A DNA stretch of 64,000 nt, taken from the NCBI RefSeq assembly GCF_018729455.1, contig NZ_JAHHZF010000011.1:124001-188000 (forward strand), read 5' to 3'. The DNA comes from Prosthecodimorpha staleyi (GTDB taxonomy: Bacteria; Pseudomonadota; Alphaproteobacteria; Rhizobiales; Ancalomicrobiaceae). Every line of letters begins with the position of its first letter. The first letter of the stretch is position 1. Of this stretch, positions 18,913 through 27,564 are shown one piece after another. The notes beneath the pieces were generated by a model. It was not told where the DNA came from. It worked only from the letters and a program-made list of their open reading frames with translations, and ran no database searches. Position numbers and translations under genes: made by a program.

Positions 18913-19986
18913 TCACCGCGCCGGCGGCGCTCCGTCGGCCCGGTCGATCAGGCCGATCACGGCCGGCATGACGATGGCGATGCCGATGAAGCGGAACAGT
19001 TGGTGGGCGGCGACGAAGGCCGGGTCGACGGCGAGCGCGAAGGACAGGGCCGACATCGCCTCCAGTCCGCCCGGCGCGAAAGCGAGCACCGACTGCCCCC
19101 AGCCGACCCCGATCGCCAACACGGTCAGGAACGCCCCGACCGCCGCCAGCACCCCGCCGACCACGAAGCCGCCGGCGGCGAGTGCGAAGCTCGCCCGCAG
19201 CGTCGCGCGGTCGGTCCCGGCGAATCGCCCGCCGATCATCACGCCCACGCCGAGGAAGCACGGCACCAGCAGGACCGGCGGCAGGCTCGCGGCGACGAAG
19301 CCCGCGCCGTGCAGGAGCGCGCTCGCCAGGAAGGCGCCGGTCAGCAGGCCGGCCGGAACCTTGATCCATTCGGCGAGCAGGCCGGCGGCGCAGCCCGCTC
19401 CGATCAGGAGGGCCAGATCGAGCCAGCTTCCGTCCGGAGCGGCCGGCGCCGCCGCCGCAGAAGCGTGACCGAAGCCGGTCACGGCCAGGGGCACGATCAC
19501 GACTAGCACCATGATCCTGAGCGTCTGGGCGATCGCGACCTTGCGCAGGTCGGCGCCGCGATCGAGCGCGATCACCATCACATAGGAGAGTGCGCCCGGC
19601 ACCGAGGCGGTCAGCGCGGTCATCCGATCCCAGCCGCCGACCTTGCGGAACCACCAGTAGCTGCCGGCCGTGACCAGCGCCATGGTGACGGTCAGGATGG
19701 TCAGGCTGACCGGCCATTGCGGCAGGCGATGCGCGGTGTCGGGCGTGACGCCGCCGCCCATCGAGATGCCGAGAAGGACGAACAGCACATTGCGCAGCCT
19801 GACCGGCATGGCGACTTCGAGCCGCGCCAGCACCGCGAACGTCACCGCCACCGTCGAACCGGCCACCCAGGCGGCGGGAAAGTCGAGAAGCGTGAACAGC
19901 CCGCCGCCCAGAAAGGCGATCAGGAAGCCGCGCAACACGATCCAGGTCGTGCGCAGGGCATCGGGCGGGCGGTTCCAGGTGATCAT
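18913..19986 (-). CDS. AbrB-family membrane protein (ammonia monooxygenase-like/Gmem)
   Basis: This 357-residue polytopic protein consists of two similar halves with repeated hydrophobic segments (for example AWVAGSTVAVTFAVLARL near residue 40 and LAEWIKVPAGLLTGAFLASALL near residue 215), as in the AbrB/Gmem membrane family, a putative transporter family of unknown substrate. It contains GVTPDTAHRLPQWP and ALTASVPGALSYVMVIA family motifs. The ATG at 19986 is chosen for its lack of upstream hydrophobic sequence. It is divergent from hemN. Confidence 0.82.
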   Translation of the reverse strand: MITWNRPPDALRTTWIVLRGFLIAFLGGGLFTLLDFPAAWVAGSTVAVTFAVLARLEVAMPVRLRNVLFVLLGISMGGGVTPDTAHRLPQWPVSLTILTVTMALVTAGSYWWFRKVGGWDRMTALTASVPGALSYVMVIALDRGADLRKVAIAQTLRIMVLVVIVPLAVTGFGHASAAAAPAAPDGSWLDLALLIGAGCAAGLLAEWIKVPAGLLTGAFLASALLHGAGFVAASLPPVLLVPCFLGVGVMIGGRFAGTDRATLRASFALAAGGFVVGGVLAAVGAFLTVLAIGVGWGQSVLAFAPGGLEAMSALSFALAVDPAFVAAHQLFRFIGIAIVMPAVIGLIDRADGAPPAR

Positions 19987-20150
19987 GCGGATGGCGGCTC
20001 CGGACGGCACAGCCCCGTCATAGCGAATTCTCGCCGCCGTGGCAGGGGCCGTTGCGGGATTGCGCCATGCAGCCGGGGCCGGCCCGACACGCGCCGGATG
20101 CCGTCGGATCGCAAGGCTTGCGAACATTCTTGATGCGGGACCCCCGGCGC

Positions 20151-20164
20151 TTGACGAGAATCAA
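20151..20164 (+). promoter_or_regulatory. FixK/FNR box immediately upstream of hemN
   Basis: TTGACGAGAATCAA matches the FixK/FNR consensus at nine of ten half-site positions. Its centre (20157.5) is only 42 nt before the hemN ATG at 20200, so a class II start site (-41.5 spacing) would fall at or within one base of that ATG. A CATCAT -10-like element lies at 20187-20192. This raises the possibility of a leaderless transcript or a different activation geometry. Confidence 0.72.
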
Positions 20165-20199
20165 CGCCGACCTTGCGGGCCGCCCGCATCATGCCGGCC

Positions 20200-21552
20200 A
20201 TGAACACGTCGCTCCACGCCCGCTATGCCGCGCGCACCGTGCCGCGCTACACCAGCTATCCGACGGCGCCGCATTTCACCGGCGCGGTCGGTGCCGACCT
20301 CTATGCGGGCTGGCTCGCCGCGCTGCCGCCGGAGGCGCCGGTCTCGCTCTACCTGCACGTCCCCTATTGCCGGGCGATCTGCCACTATTGCGGCTGCCAC
20401 ACCAAGGCGGCGCTGCGCGACGATCCCGTGATCCATTATGCGGAGCGGCTGGTCGACGAGATCGGCCTGGTCGCCGACACGATCGGGCGTCGCCTGGATG
20501 TCGCGCATGTGCATTGGGGCGGCGGCACGCCGAGCCTGCTGCCGGCGCCGTCCTTCCGCGCCGTGGTCGCCGCCCTGAAGACGCGCTTCCGCTTCCTCGA
20601 CGGTGCCGAGCACGCCATCGAACTCGATCCGCGCACCGTGACGCCGGAACTCGCCGCCATGCTGGCGGAGGCCGGCATCACCCGGACGAGCCTCGGCGTG
20701 CAGGATTTCGATCCCGCGGTCCAGAAGGCGATGGGGCGGGTGCAACCCTTCCCGGTCGTCGAGCAGGCGGTGGCGGCCTTGCGGGCGGTCGGCATCGAGG
20801 CGATCAATTTCGACCTGATGTATGGCCTGCCGCATCAGACCGCGGAAACGATCCGTTCCACCGTGGACCTCGCCATGCGCCTCGGGCCGACGCGCATCGC
20901 GCTGTTCGGCTATGCGCATGTGCCGTGGTTCAAGAAGCACCAGCGGCTGATCGACGAGATGGCCCTGCCCGGCGCGAGCGAACGGCTGGCGCTCGAAGCG
21001 ACCGCCCGCGAGGCGCTGGCCGTCTGCGGCTTCCTGCCGATCGGTCTCGATCATTTCGCCCGGCCCGACGACGAGATGGCGCGCGCCGAGGCGGACGGCA
21101 CCCTCCGGCGCAATTTCCAGGGCTATACCACCGACCAGGCCGACACGCTAATCGGCTTCGGCGCCTCCTCGATCGGCCGGATGCCGCAGGGCTTCGTCCA
21201 GAACGATCCCGATATCGGCCGCTGGAGCCGGGCCATCGAGGCGCGCCGGCTGCCGGTGGTCAAGGGCAAGGCGCTCGACGCCGACGACCGCCTGCGCGGC
21301 GCGATCATCGAGCGGCTGATGTGCGACTACCGGGTCGACCTCGCCGCCGTCACCGCCGCCCATGGCGTCGGGATTGCGGCGATCGCCGACGGGATCGAGC
21401 GGCTCGCCGAGCTGACCCGCGACGGCCTGGTGGCCATCGCCGGCGATACCATCGTGATCACCGAGGCGGGGCGCCCGTTCGTCCGCCTCGCCGCCGCGGC
21501 CTTCGACGCCTATCTGGCACAGGCCGCCGCCCGGCATTCGATGGCGGTCTGA
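20200..21552 (+). CDS. hemN: oxygen-independent coproporphyrinogen III dehydrogenase
   Basis: This 450-residue radical SAM enzyme decarboxylates coproporphyrinogen III without oxygen. The cluster motif is Cys57-x3-Cys61-x2-Cys64 in PYCRAICHYCGCH, followed by HWGGGTPSLL and EAINFDLMYGLPHQT, matching HemN. The ATG at 20200 (MNTSLHARYAAR) gives the family start; a TTG at 20173 and ATG at 20191 are in frame. With hemA it lets haem synthesis continue as oxygen falls, and the upstream FixK box fits that role. Confidence 0.95.
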   Translation: MNTSLHARYAARTVPRYTSYPTAPHFTGAVGADLYAGWLAALPPEAPVSLYLHVPYCRAICHYCGCHTKAALRDDPVIHYAERLVDEIGLVADTIGRRLDVAHVHWGGGTPSLLPAPSFRAVVAALKTRFRFLDGAEHAIELDPRTVTPELAAMLAEAGITRTSLGVQDFDPAVQKAMGRVQPFPVVEQAVAALRAVGIEAINFDLMYGLPHQTAETIRSTVDLAMRLGPTRIALFGYAHVPWFKKHQRLIDEMALPGASERLALEATAREALAVCGFLPIGLDHFARPDDEMARAEADGTLRRNFQGYTTDQADTLIGFGASSIGRMPQGFVQNDPDIGRWSRAIEARRLPVVKGKALDADDRLRGAIIERLMCDYRVDLAAVTAAHGVGIAAIADGIERLAELTRDGLVAIAGDTIVITEAGRPFVRLAAAAFDAYLAQAAARHSMAV

Positions 21553-21586
21553 CGGCGGTTTGAGCGTCAGGACGCGGCGCGGCGCG

Positions 21587-22486
21587 CTATCCGTCGCCGC
21601 GGCCGCAGAACCGGGTGGCGGCATGGCAGGCCCGTTCGAACCGGACGAAGGCCGCGAGCCGGTCCCGGTCGAGGCGCCGCCCGCTCAGGGCCTCGTAGCG
21701 CTGAACCAGGGCGTCATGCTCCGGTTCCGGCAGTCGGGTATGGGCGATATCGCTCTCCCGCGCGCCGAAGCCGGCATTGCCGAAGTCGATCAAGCCGGCC
21801 AGGCGGCCGGTCGCGGGATCGATCAGCACGTTGCCACCCTTCAGATCGCCATGGCAGAGCGCGGCCGTGTCGGCCCCCTCCAGGGCGGCGCGCGCAATCT
21901 GGCTCGATGCCTCCAATTCCGCGGCCATATCGGTCGCGCCCTTGCCGGCAAGAAGCCGCCGCAGCCGTATCCGGTCGCCCACGAACGCAGCCGGCCGTGC
22001 ATAGTCCGGCACCGGCGTGTCGTGCAAGGCGAGGATCGCTTGCGCCAGATCGTCGATCCATCCGGTCTGACGGCGCGACCGCAGCCTATCGATCATCCGC
22101 GACAGCGGCTGACCCGGGATGGCGCGATAGCGCGCAATCGGCGGATCCGATCCGAACAGTTCGGCCTGCGGGATCGGGACACGGAGATTGGGTCGGACCA
22201 GATCGATGATCCGATATTCGGATTCGAACTCGGCGATCATGCGCCGCGTCGCCGGAACCCGATAGATGTGCATGGTCGCATCGACGAAGACGAAGCAGGT
22301 CTTCTCGCGCAGAAAACAAAGCCCACCAAAGGGCATCCGCAACGCAGACGCCACCGCCCGCCCTGCCTGACGGGCCTTGGGCGATGCATTCAGCATCGAC
22401 CAAGCCGCACGAGACACAAAGGCGAGACGGCGCAATAAACCGTTGTCCGACCCGGCGAAAACCGGGTCGAATGCCAAGCCGCTCAT
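21587..22486 (-). CDS. phosphotransferase family protein (APH/choline-kinase fold)
   Basis: This 299-residue protein has the kinase-like core of the APH family: the catalytic CHGDLKGGNVLI (Asp214) and the metal-binding IDFGNAG (Asp234). An N-terminal stretch rich in MPFGGLCFLREKTCFVFVDATMHIYRVPA could hold the nucleotide lobe. The substrate is unknown. The ATG at 22486 is preferred over a GTG two codons upstream. The AT-rich leader at 22505-22550 probably holds its promoter. Confidence 0.75.
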   Translation of the reverse strand: MSGLAFDPVFAGSDNGLLRRLAFVSRAAWSMLNASPKARQAGRAVASALRMPFGGLCFLREKTCFVFVDATMHIYRVPATRRMIAEFESEYRIIDLVRPNLRVPIPQAELFGSDPPIARYRAIPGQPLSRMIDRLRSRRQTGWIDDLAQAILALHDTPVPDYARPAAFVGDRIRLRRLLAGKGATDMAAELEASSQIARAALEGADTAALCHGDLKGGNVLIDPATGRLAGLIDFGNAGFGARESDIAHTRLPEPEHDALVQRYEALSGRRLDRDRLAAFVRFERACHAATRFCGRGDG

Positions 22487-22783
22487 CGTCACGTCCGTCC
22501 ACGTGAACCTAAGACAGCTTACAACTTAACGCCAAGCTAACCATTCAGCAAGCCGCTCCGGGCGGAGGGCGGCCGGTCTCATTTCGCTCAGGCAGGTTTC
22601 GCCCCGGTACGTTTCGCCGGGATGCGATTGCTCGAAGCGGATTTGGCCGGCCGGGTTCCGGTCGCGATCTCCCGCATCTCGGCGACCGGAGGCGCGGATC
22701 GGCGAGGCGTCCGCCCTTCGACGGCGGACCGGCCGACGACCGGGCGTGCTGACGGGTGGCAATGACGGATGGCAAGGAGGGCT

Positions 22784-23257
22784 TCAGACCGCGATCGCTG
22801 CGGTCCGTGCATTCAAGGCCGCGATCAGGGCCGCCGGCGCCAAGGCAACTTCCAGTCCGCGCCGCCCGCCGCTGACATGGACCCGGGCAAGTCCGGTCAT
22901 CGACCCGTCGACCACGACCGGAAGGCTCTTCTTGGTGCCGAATGGACTGATTCCGCCGAGGACATAGCCGGTCAGGCGCTGCGCCGCGGCCGGATCCGCC
23001 ATGACGGCGCGCTTCCAGCCGAGCGCCCGGGCCGCTTCCGCCAGGCTCAGGCGCATGGCGGCCGGAACGAGCGCCAGCGCATGGGCCTTGGCCTCGTCGG
23101 AGACGACCAGGGTCTTGAAGACCGCCGCCGGATCGAGCCCGAGCTTCTCCGCCGCCTCGACCCCATAGGCCTCCGCGCGCGGATCGTGATCGTATTCCAG
23201 GATCGAAAATTCGATCGCGCGCGCCTTGAGGAAGGTCGTCGCCGGGGTGGCCGCCAA
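22784..23257 (-). CDS. ybaK: YbaK/EbsC-type aminoacyl-tRNA deacylase
   Basis: This 157-residue protein hydrolyses mischarged Cys-tRNA(Pro), or a related mischarged tRNA, in the cytoplasm. The sequence shows the family layout: TTFLKARAIEFSILEYDHD, then KTLVVSDEAKAHALALVPA and GYVLGGISPFGTKKSLPVVVD, with a C-terminal GGRRGLEVALAP. Length is normal for the family. The 291-nt gap downstream before the phosphotransferase contains no gene I can support. Confidence 0.87.
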   Translation of the reverse strand: MAATPATTFLKARAIEFSILEYDHDPRAEAYGVEAAEKLGLDPAAVFKTLVVSDEAKAHALALVPAAMRLSLAEAARALGWKRAVMADPAAAQRLTGYVLGGISPFGTKKSLPVVVDGSMTGLARVHVSGGRRGLEVALAPAALIAALNARTAAIAV

Positions 23258-23311
23258 GACAGCAACTCTCAGATCGGTCTGCCGCCGGGGATTCGGCGGG
23301 CCTGAAAAAGA

Positions 23312-23336
23312 TGCGCCGTGCTCGAGGCACGGCGCA
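23312..23336 (-). terminator. rho-independent terminator downstream of fixK
   Basis: A perfect 10-bp stem (TGCGCCGTGC at 23312-23321, GCACGGCGCA at 23327-23336, loop of 5) is followed on the minus strand by TCTTTTTC. It ends the fixK transcript about 244 nt after its stop and shields ybaK. The gap 23337-23579 shows no gene I can support. Confidence 0.82.
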
Positions 23337-23579
23337 AGGTGGCAAGAGGAGGAGAACGCTCGAGAGGAAATGGCTGAACCGATCGGCCGCCGTCGACATC
23401 GCCTGTTCGGCGGATCGGACGCAGCGATCGAAACGCGCTGGATGTCTCACTCTTGCTTCGGCAGCCGGTCCCGCCCCACTCCGTCAGGCAGAGCCGACCG
23501 ACTCCGGTGCCGAAACGTCACGTCCGTTCCAGCACCGATCGGACCCAGGATGCCCGAAGCGCCCGGGTACCGGTATCGG

Positions 23580-24293
23580 TCATTGTGTCCCAGTCTGGTG
23601 ACACATGGTGCAGACATTGGTGATCCGAATCCGGTCCTGCTTCTCGATCGCGATCAGGCCGCGCCGCTTCAGGTCGGATATCACGCGGCTGACCGTCTCG
23701 ATGGTCAGGCCGAGATAATCGGCGATTTCCTGCCGGGTCATGTTGAGCGCGATGACATGCTCGTCGCGACCGGCCGCCGTCGGACCGGGGCAATCCGCGG
23801 TACCGCGCCCGGCGACGAAGCGCATCAGGAAGGAGGACACGCGCTCATAGGCCGACTTGCGGCCGAGCAGCACAGCGTGCTCGTGCAGCGCCTCCATCTG
23901 GGCGAGCAGGCAGCGGGTGATGTGGCTCTGCGCGGCCAGCGTCTGCTCAGCATCGCGACGATCGACGACCCGGATGACCGCCGGGGTCAGCGTCTCGGCA
24001 TTGCAGTCGTACTGGCGGCTGGAAAGCAGACCGAACATGTCGTTCGGACCCAGGATCTCGACAACCTGGCGGCGACCGTCCGGCAGCAGCTTGTAGAGCA
24101 TGACCGCACCTTCGATCAGCTCGTAGATCCGCTCGGCCGGGTCGCCTTCGAAGAAGACGACATCGTGCGCTTCATAGCGGTTCGTCTTGACGCGGGGCGA
24201 GCGGGCAAATTCCGCCCAGGCCTCATCGCCATGAGTGTTGCCGCCGAGCCGTGCGCTGCCGCCGGCCGCAAGACCGCGATCCGAATAAGCCAT
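23580..24293 (-). CDS. fixK: FixK-type Crp/Fnr-family transcriptional activator
   Basis: This 237-residue regulator has an N-terminal cyclic-nucleotide-like domain (about residues 35-130) and a C-terminal helix-turn-helix, TRQEIADYLGLTIETVSRVISDLKRRG near residue 186. Glu189 with Ser202-Arg203 is the E-x-x-x-SR pattern that recognises TTGAT half-sites. It lacks the N-terminal cysteine cluster of FNR, so it is FixK-like and probably not an iron-sulfur oxygen sensor itself. A CxxC pair (Cys228, Cys231) sits near its end. The start has a very strong GAGGAGGG ribosome site. It is fed by FixLJ and matches the boxes before hemA, ccoG, ccoN and hemN. Confidence 0.93.
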   Translation of the reverse strand: MAYSDRGLAAGGSARLGGNTHGDEAWAEFARSPRVKTNRYEAHDVVFFEGDPAERIYELIEGAVMLYKLLPDGRRQVVEILGPNDMFGLLSSRQYDCNAETLTPAVIRVVDRRDAEQTLAAQSHITRCLLAQMEALHEHAVLLGRKSAYERVSSFLMRFVAGRGTADCPGPTAAGRDEHVIALNMTRQEIADYLGLTIETVSRVISDLKRRGLIAIEKQDRIRITNVCTMCHQTGTQ

Positions 24294-24703
24294 GGTAGTC
24301 CCTCCTCGAAAAGGACCAGTCCTACCGCGCGCAAATCGAAATCTGCGTCCGTCCGCGTCGGGCTGTTCCGCCTATCGGGGCGGGGTTCGATCGAAGCGTT
24401 GCGGTCGCAGGCCCTTACCCCCGCCACCGATGCCAGTCGTTCGATCCGCCATCCGATGCTGAAAGGCTAGGCATCAATCCGAGTCTTCACAATCCCGTTG
24501 CCGTACTTACGACTTTGTACCTATGTGGCAATCCATGCCTTCATCGGGCACCAATACGCAGACAAACGAGTAGACTTCCGCCCGTCAAAATAGAAGCGAA
24601 GTCGTCCGAAGAATTGTACTTCATATTAGAAAATCCTCAGAGAGGATCCGATGTCAGGCGCCTGTCAGACGCCCGCCTTACGCTGCGTTGCCAGTCGGTG
24701 GCC
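24294..24703 (-). promoter_or_regulatory. long leader and promoter region of fixK with possible FixJ site
   Basis: No gene is seen in these 410 nt. The part from 24480 to 24640 is markedly AT-richer than its surroundings. GTACTTAC at 24503-24510 reads GTAAGTAC on the minus strand, which fits the degenerate FixJ recognition pattern K-T-A-M-G-T-A-S as I recall it. A second partial match is at 24518-24525. The distance to the fixK start is about 210 nt. This is where phosphorylated FixJ would be expected to act. Confidence 0.45.
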
Positions 24704-25042
24704 CTACAACAGCGCCACGATGGTTTCCCCGGACAGCGGCTTGCGCAGCACCTGGGTGCTGGGCATGTCGCGCAGGCTCTCGTCGATCGTCTTCTGGGCC
24801 TGCCCGGTGATGCAGATGATGCGCGGCGACCAGCCGCGTCCGGTCACTTCGCGAATCGCCTCGGCGCCGCTCATGCCCGGCAGACCGAGATCGATGATCA
24901 GCACGTCCTGCGGTTGCGGCTCGGCTTCGACCAGAAAGGTCTCCGCATCGTCATAGGCCGAGACGGCATGCCCCATCGCCTGCAGCAGGAAGCGCAGGGA
25001 GTCGGATACGCCGGGATCGTCTTCGATGATGTAGATGACCAT
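24704..25042 (-). CDS. FixJ-like single-domain response regulator of the fixLJ-fixK locus
   Basis: This 112-residue protein is a receiver domain only: IEDD at residues 6-9, phospho-acceptor Asp51 in LIIDLGLPGMSG, the Thr in ICITGQAQ and the Lys in VLRKPLSG. It sits between fixJ and fixK on the same strand. A receiver gene in this position is known in Bradyrhizobium-type fixLJ-fixK2 loci. It may compete with FixJ for phosphate or feed back on FixL; that is inference. The ATG at 25042 opens the domain directly. Confidence 0.87.
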   Translation of the reverse strand: MVIYIIEDDPGVSDSLRFLLQAMGHAVSAYDDAETFLVEAEPQPQDVLIIDLGLPGMSGAEAIREVTGRGWSPRIICITGQAQKTIDESLRDMPSTQVLRKPLSGETIVALL

Positions 25043-25428
25043 GGCAAACCCTCCCGGTCTGGCGCCGGGAGTTGGAGGGCAGGCGGAGCGGTTTTGCCGG
25101 ACTATCGGGGCAAACCGCGTGCTCTGCCATTCGTACTCTTTCTTACGGGCGCCGATCGCCGGCAACACAAGTCGTTGATGACATGGGGTGCTGTCGGGCA
25201 GGCCACCGCGCCGGCGCGGATTCCGCCGGCGGGTCAAAGCCGTCGGGGGCGGTCGCCCGAGAAGGCTGCGGACGCGGACTGAGGATGCGGACCGATGACG
25301 CGGACCGATGACCCGGACCGCGGACGATCGGCGCGCGGGTCAAGGGCGGGGGGGCGTCGATCGGCCCGCCAGCCCCGCGTCGCAAGCAGGGCTTTGAAAA
25401 GGCCGGCCCCGAGATCGGCGCGGGCGAC
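25043..25428. other. intergenic stretch between fixJ and the receiver gene
   Basis: I see no gene in these 386 nt. It separates fixJ from the downstream receiver gene on the same strand, so the receiver gene likely has its own promoter. No FixK box or terminator was found by eye. Confidence 0.4.
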
Positions 25429-26055
25429 TTAGCCGGCGTGATCGTTCCCGGTAAGGACGATCCGGACCAGGTCAGCGGCATTGCGGGCGCCGAGCTTTTC
25501 CATGATGCGGGCGCGATGAACCTCGATCGTCCGCGGGCTGATGCCGAGTTGGCGTCCGGCTTCCTTGTTGGACGCGCCGGCGGTGATCTGGCCGAGAACC
25601 TCCAGTTCGCGCGGCGTCAGCAGTTCGCGGCCGACGAAGGCCGGGTCGGCATGGCTGCGACCGTTGTCGCTGTTGCGGCGGGCGACGGCTTCGAGGGCCT
25701 CGCGCACGCGCTCCACGACCGTGTCGGCATCGAACGGTTTCTCGATGAAATCGAACGCGCCCTGCTTCACGGCCGAGACGGCCATCGGGATGTCGCCCTG
25801 GCCCGAGATGATGAAGATCGGCGCCGGATAGTGCTCGGCGTTGAGGGCCTTCAGCACATCGAGGCCGGACCGGCCGGGCATGTGAACGTCCAGGATCACG
25901 CAGGCCGGCTGCCGCGCCAGGGCCGCTTCCAGGAATGCGTCGCCGGATTCGTAGGCCTCGACCGCGAAGCCCTCCAGCTCGAACACAACCGCCAGCGCGT
26001 CGCGGACCGCAGGATCGTCGTCGACGATATAGATCGTGTTTTCGCCTTTTGCCAT
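25429..26055 (-). CDS. fixJ: FixJ transcriptional response regulator
   Basis: This 208-residue protein has an N-terminal receiver (YIVDDDPAVRDALAVV, phospho-acceptor Asp56 in VILDVHMPGRSG, Lys in FIEKPFD) and a C-terminal LuxR-type helix-turn-helix (LTPRELEVLGQITAGASNKE onward, about residues 140-200). FixJ proteins take phosphate from FixL under low oxygen and activate fixK. The ATG at 26055 (MAKGENTIY) has a G-rich ribosome site. It lies 61 nt after fixL, so the pair is an operon. Confidence 0.94.
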   Translation of the reverse strand: MAKGENTIYIVDDDPAVRDALAVVFELEGFAVEAYESGDAFLEAALARQPACVILDVHMPGRSGLDVLKALNAEHYPAPIFIISGQGDIPMAVSAVKQGAFDFIEKPFDADTVVERVREALEAVARRNSDNGRSHADPAFVGRELLTPRELEVLGQITAGASNKEAGRQLGISPRTIEVHRARIMEKLGARNAADLVRIVLTGNDHAG

Positions 26056-26116
26056 CTGCGACCCCCCCGTTCTTCCCACTATCGCCAACCGTCCCAATAT
26101 CGAAGGCACTTTCGAA

Positions 26117-27286
26117 TCACGGGCGCGGCAAGATCCTATCAGGTGCCGACGCGTGACCGGTCAGAGGCAACGAAAGTATGAAGCGCGCTCCGCGCCCCTC
26201 GCCTCCGGGATCCACGACCAGATCGCCGCCATGGTTCTGGGCGATGGTCCGCGAGATCGCAAGGCCAAGCCCGAGACCCGTGCGCTTCGAGGTGGAAAAG
26301 GCGCGGAACAGGTTCTGCGCAACATCACCCGGAATGCCCGGCCCGGAATCCTGGATTTCAACGCTGGCCACATTGCCGTCGGTGCGGGTGGAGACCCTGA
26401 GCACGCGCGACGGACGTCCCTTCATCGCTTCGAGCCCGTTGCGGACCAGATTGCAGACGATCTGCTGAATCTGGACCGGATCCGCCTCGACGCGCGGCAT
26501 GTCCGGCGCCTTCTCCCGGTGCAGTTCGATGCCGTGGACATCGTGACCGAGTAGCGTCAGCTCGAGCGCCTCGTCGATCAGTTGTTCCAGATCGATGGCC
26601 TGGCGCTCCGGCTCCCGCTTCTCGACGAATTGCCGCATGCGCTGGATGATGCTGCCGGCCCGCTCGGCCTCGCGCAGCGCCTTGCCGAGAATTTCGAGGA
26701 TCGGCCGTTCGCTGTCCGGCGCATCCTTCTTCTTGCGCAGGATGGCCTGCAGATAGAGCATGACCGCGGTCAGCGGCTGGTTGAGTTCGTGGGCGATGGC
26801 CGCCCCCATCTCGTCCATGGCGCTGATTCGGGCGAGATTGACGAGTTGTGCCTGCAGCTGGTTGAGCCGGTGCTCGACCGCCTTGCGGGCGCGAAGATCG
26901 CGCAGGACGCCGATGAACTGGCGCCCGTCCGGGGTCTGTGCCTCGCCGACCGAAAGTTCGAGCGGGAAGATCGTGCCGTCGCGGTGCATGCCGCGCACCT
27001 CGCGGCCGATGCCGATGATCCGCCTCTCGCCGGTCTCGTGATAGTGACTGAGATACTGGTCGTGATGATCGGAGAATTCCGGCGGCATCAGCGCCTTGAT
27101 GTTCTGCCCGATGATCTCGCGCGCCTCATAGCCGAACAGAGCCTCGCAGGCCTTGTTGAAGACCAGGATGCGCGCCCGGGAATCGATCACGATGATGCCG
27201 TCGACCGCCGTGTCGAGCACACTGAGCAGGCGTGCCTCCGAAACCGTTCGGGCATCGCATGGGGGATTGGCGGGCACATCTTGCAT
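26117..27286 (-). CDS. fixL: FixL oxygen-sensing haem PAS histidine kinase
   Basis: This protein of about 389 residues has one PAS domain (about residues 20-135) with the haem-binding signature: His75 in SDHHDQYL, and IIGIGR with Arg95, corresponding by alignment from memory to His200 and Arg220 of Bradyrhizobium FixL. A histidine kinase follows with the phosphorylated His166 in AHELNQPL, an N box (LVRNGLEAM) and glycine boxes (DSGPGI, GLGLGLAIS). No membrane helix is present, so it is a compact soluble FixL with a single PAS. The ATG at 27286 with GGAAG upstream is preferred; ATGs at 27319 and 27325 are alternatives. Confidence 0.93.
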   Translation of the reverse strand: MQDVPANPPCDARTVSEARLLSVLDTAVDGIIVIDSRARILVFNKACEALFGYEAREIIGQNIKALMPPEFSDHHDQYLSHYHETGERRIIGIGREVRGMHRDGTIFPLELSVGEAQTPDGRQFIGVLRDLRARKAVEHRLNQLQAQLVNLARISAMDEMGAAIAHELNQPLTAVMLYLQAILRKKKDAPDSERPILEILGKALREAERAGSIIQRMRQFVEKREPERQAIDLEQLIDEALELTLLGHDVHGIELHREKAPDMPRVEADPVQIQQIVCNLVRNGLEAMKGRPSRVLRVSTRTDGNVASVEIQDSGPGIPGDVAQNLFRAFSTSKRTGLGLGLAISRTIAQNHGGDLVVDPGGEGRGARFILSLPLTGHASAPDRILPRP

Positions 27287-27374
27287 AGGCGGCTTCCAAT
27301 GCACCGTCCTCGAAAACATCCGCAATCATGCGGTGGCGGCGCCAGACCATGGCGCATCCGGTCATCGACGCACC

Positions 27375-27388
27375 TTGTCCTGGATCAA
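27375..27388 (-). promoter_or_regulatory. weak FixK/FNR-like box upstream of fixL
   Basis: TTGATCCAGGACAA on the minus strand matches the FixK/FNR consensus at eight of ten half-site bases. It lies about 95 nt upstream of the fixL start. If real, it would allow FixK feedback on its own sensor genes. The second half-site is poor, so this is a weak call. Confidence 0.35.
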
Positions 27389-27564
27389 ATCTGTAGGCGG
27401 GATCGGCCGCGGCGAGCATTTCTGCCCGACCGGCCGGAGCCAGCCATTGTTCGCGCGACGATCGCCCAAGCCGTCCCCGACCGGACGGCGGCACGCGCCA
27501 GCGCCGGCCACGTCCCCGGCGTGACCATCACCATAGCTACGGATTTTTACGGGGGAAAGCCCGT

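Noticed and set aside
23370-23580. Plus-strand start with GAGAGGAA ribosome-like site after ybaK
   Set aside because: The frame continues as antisense of fixK and has no domain; the match to a ribosome site is likely chance.
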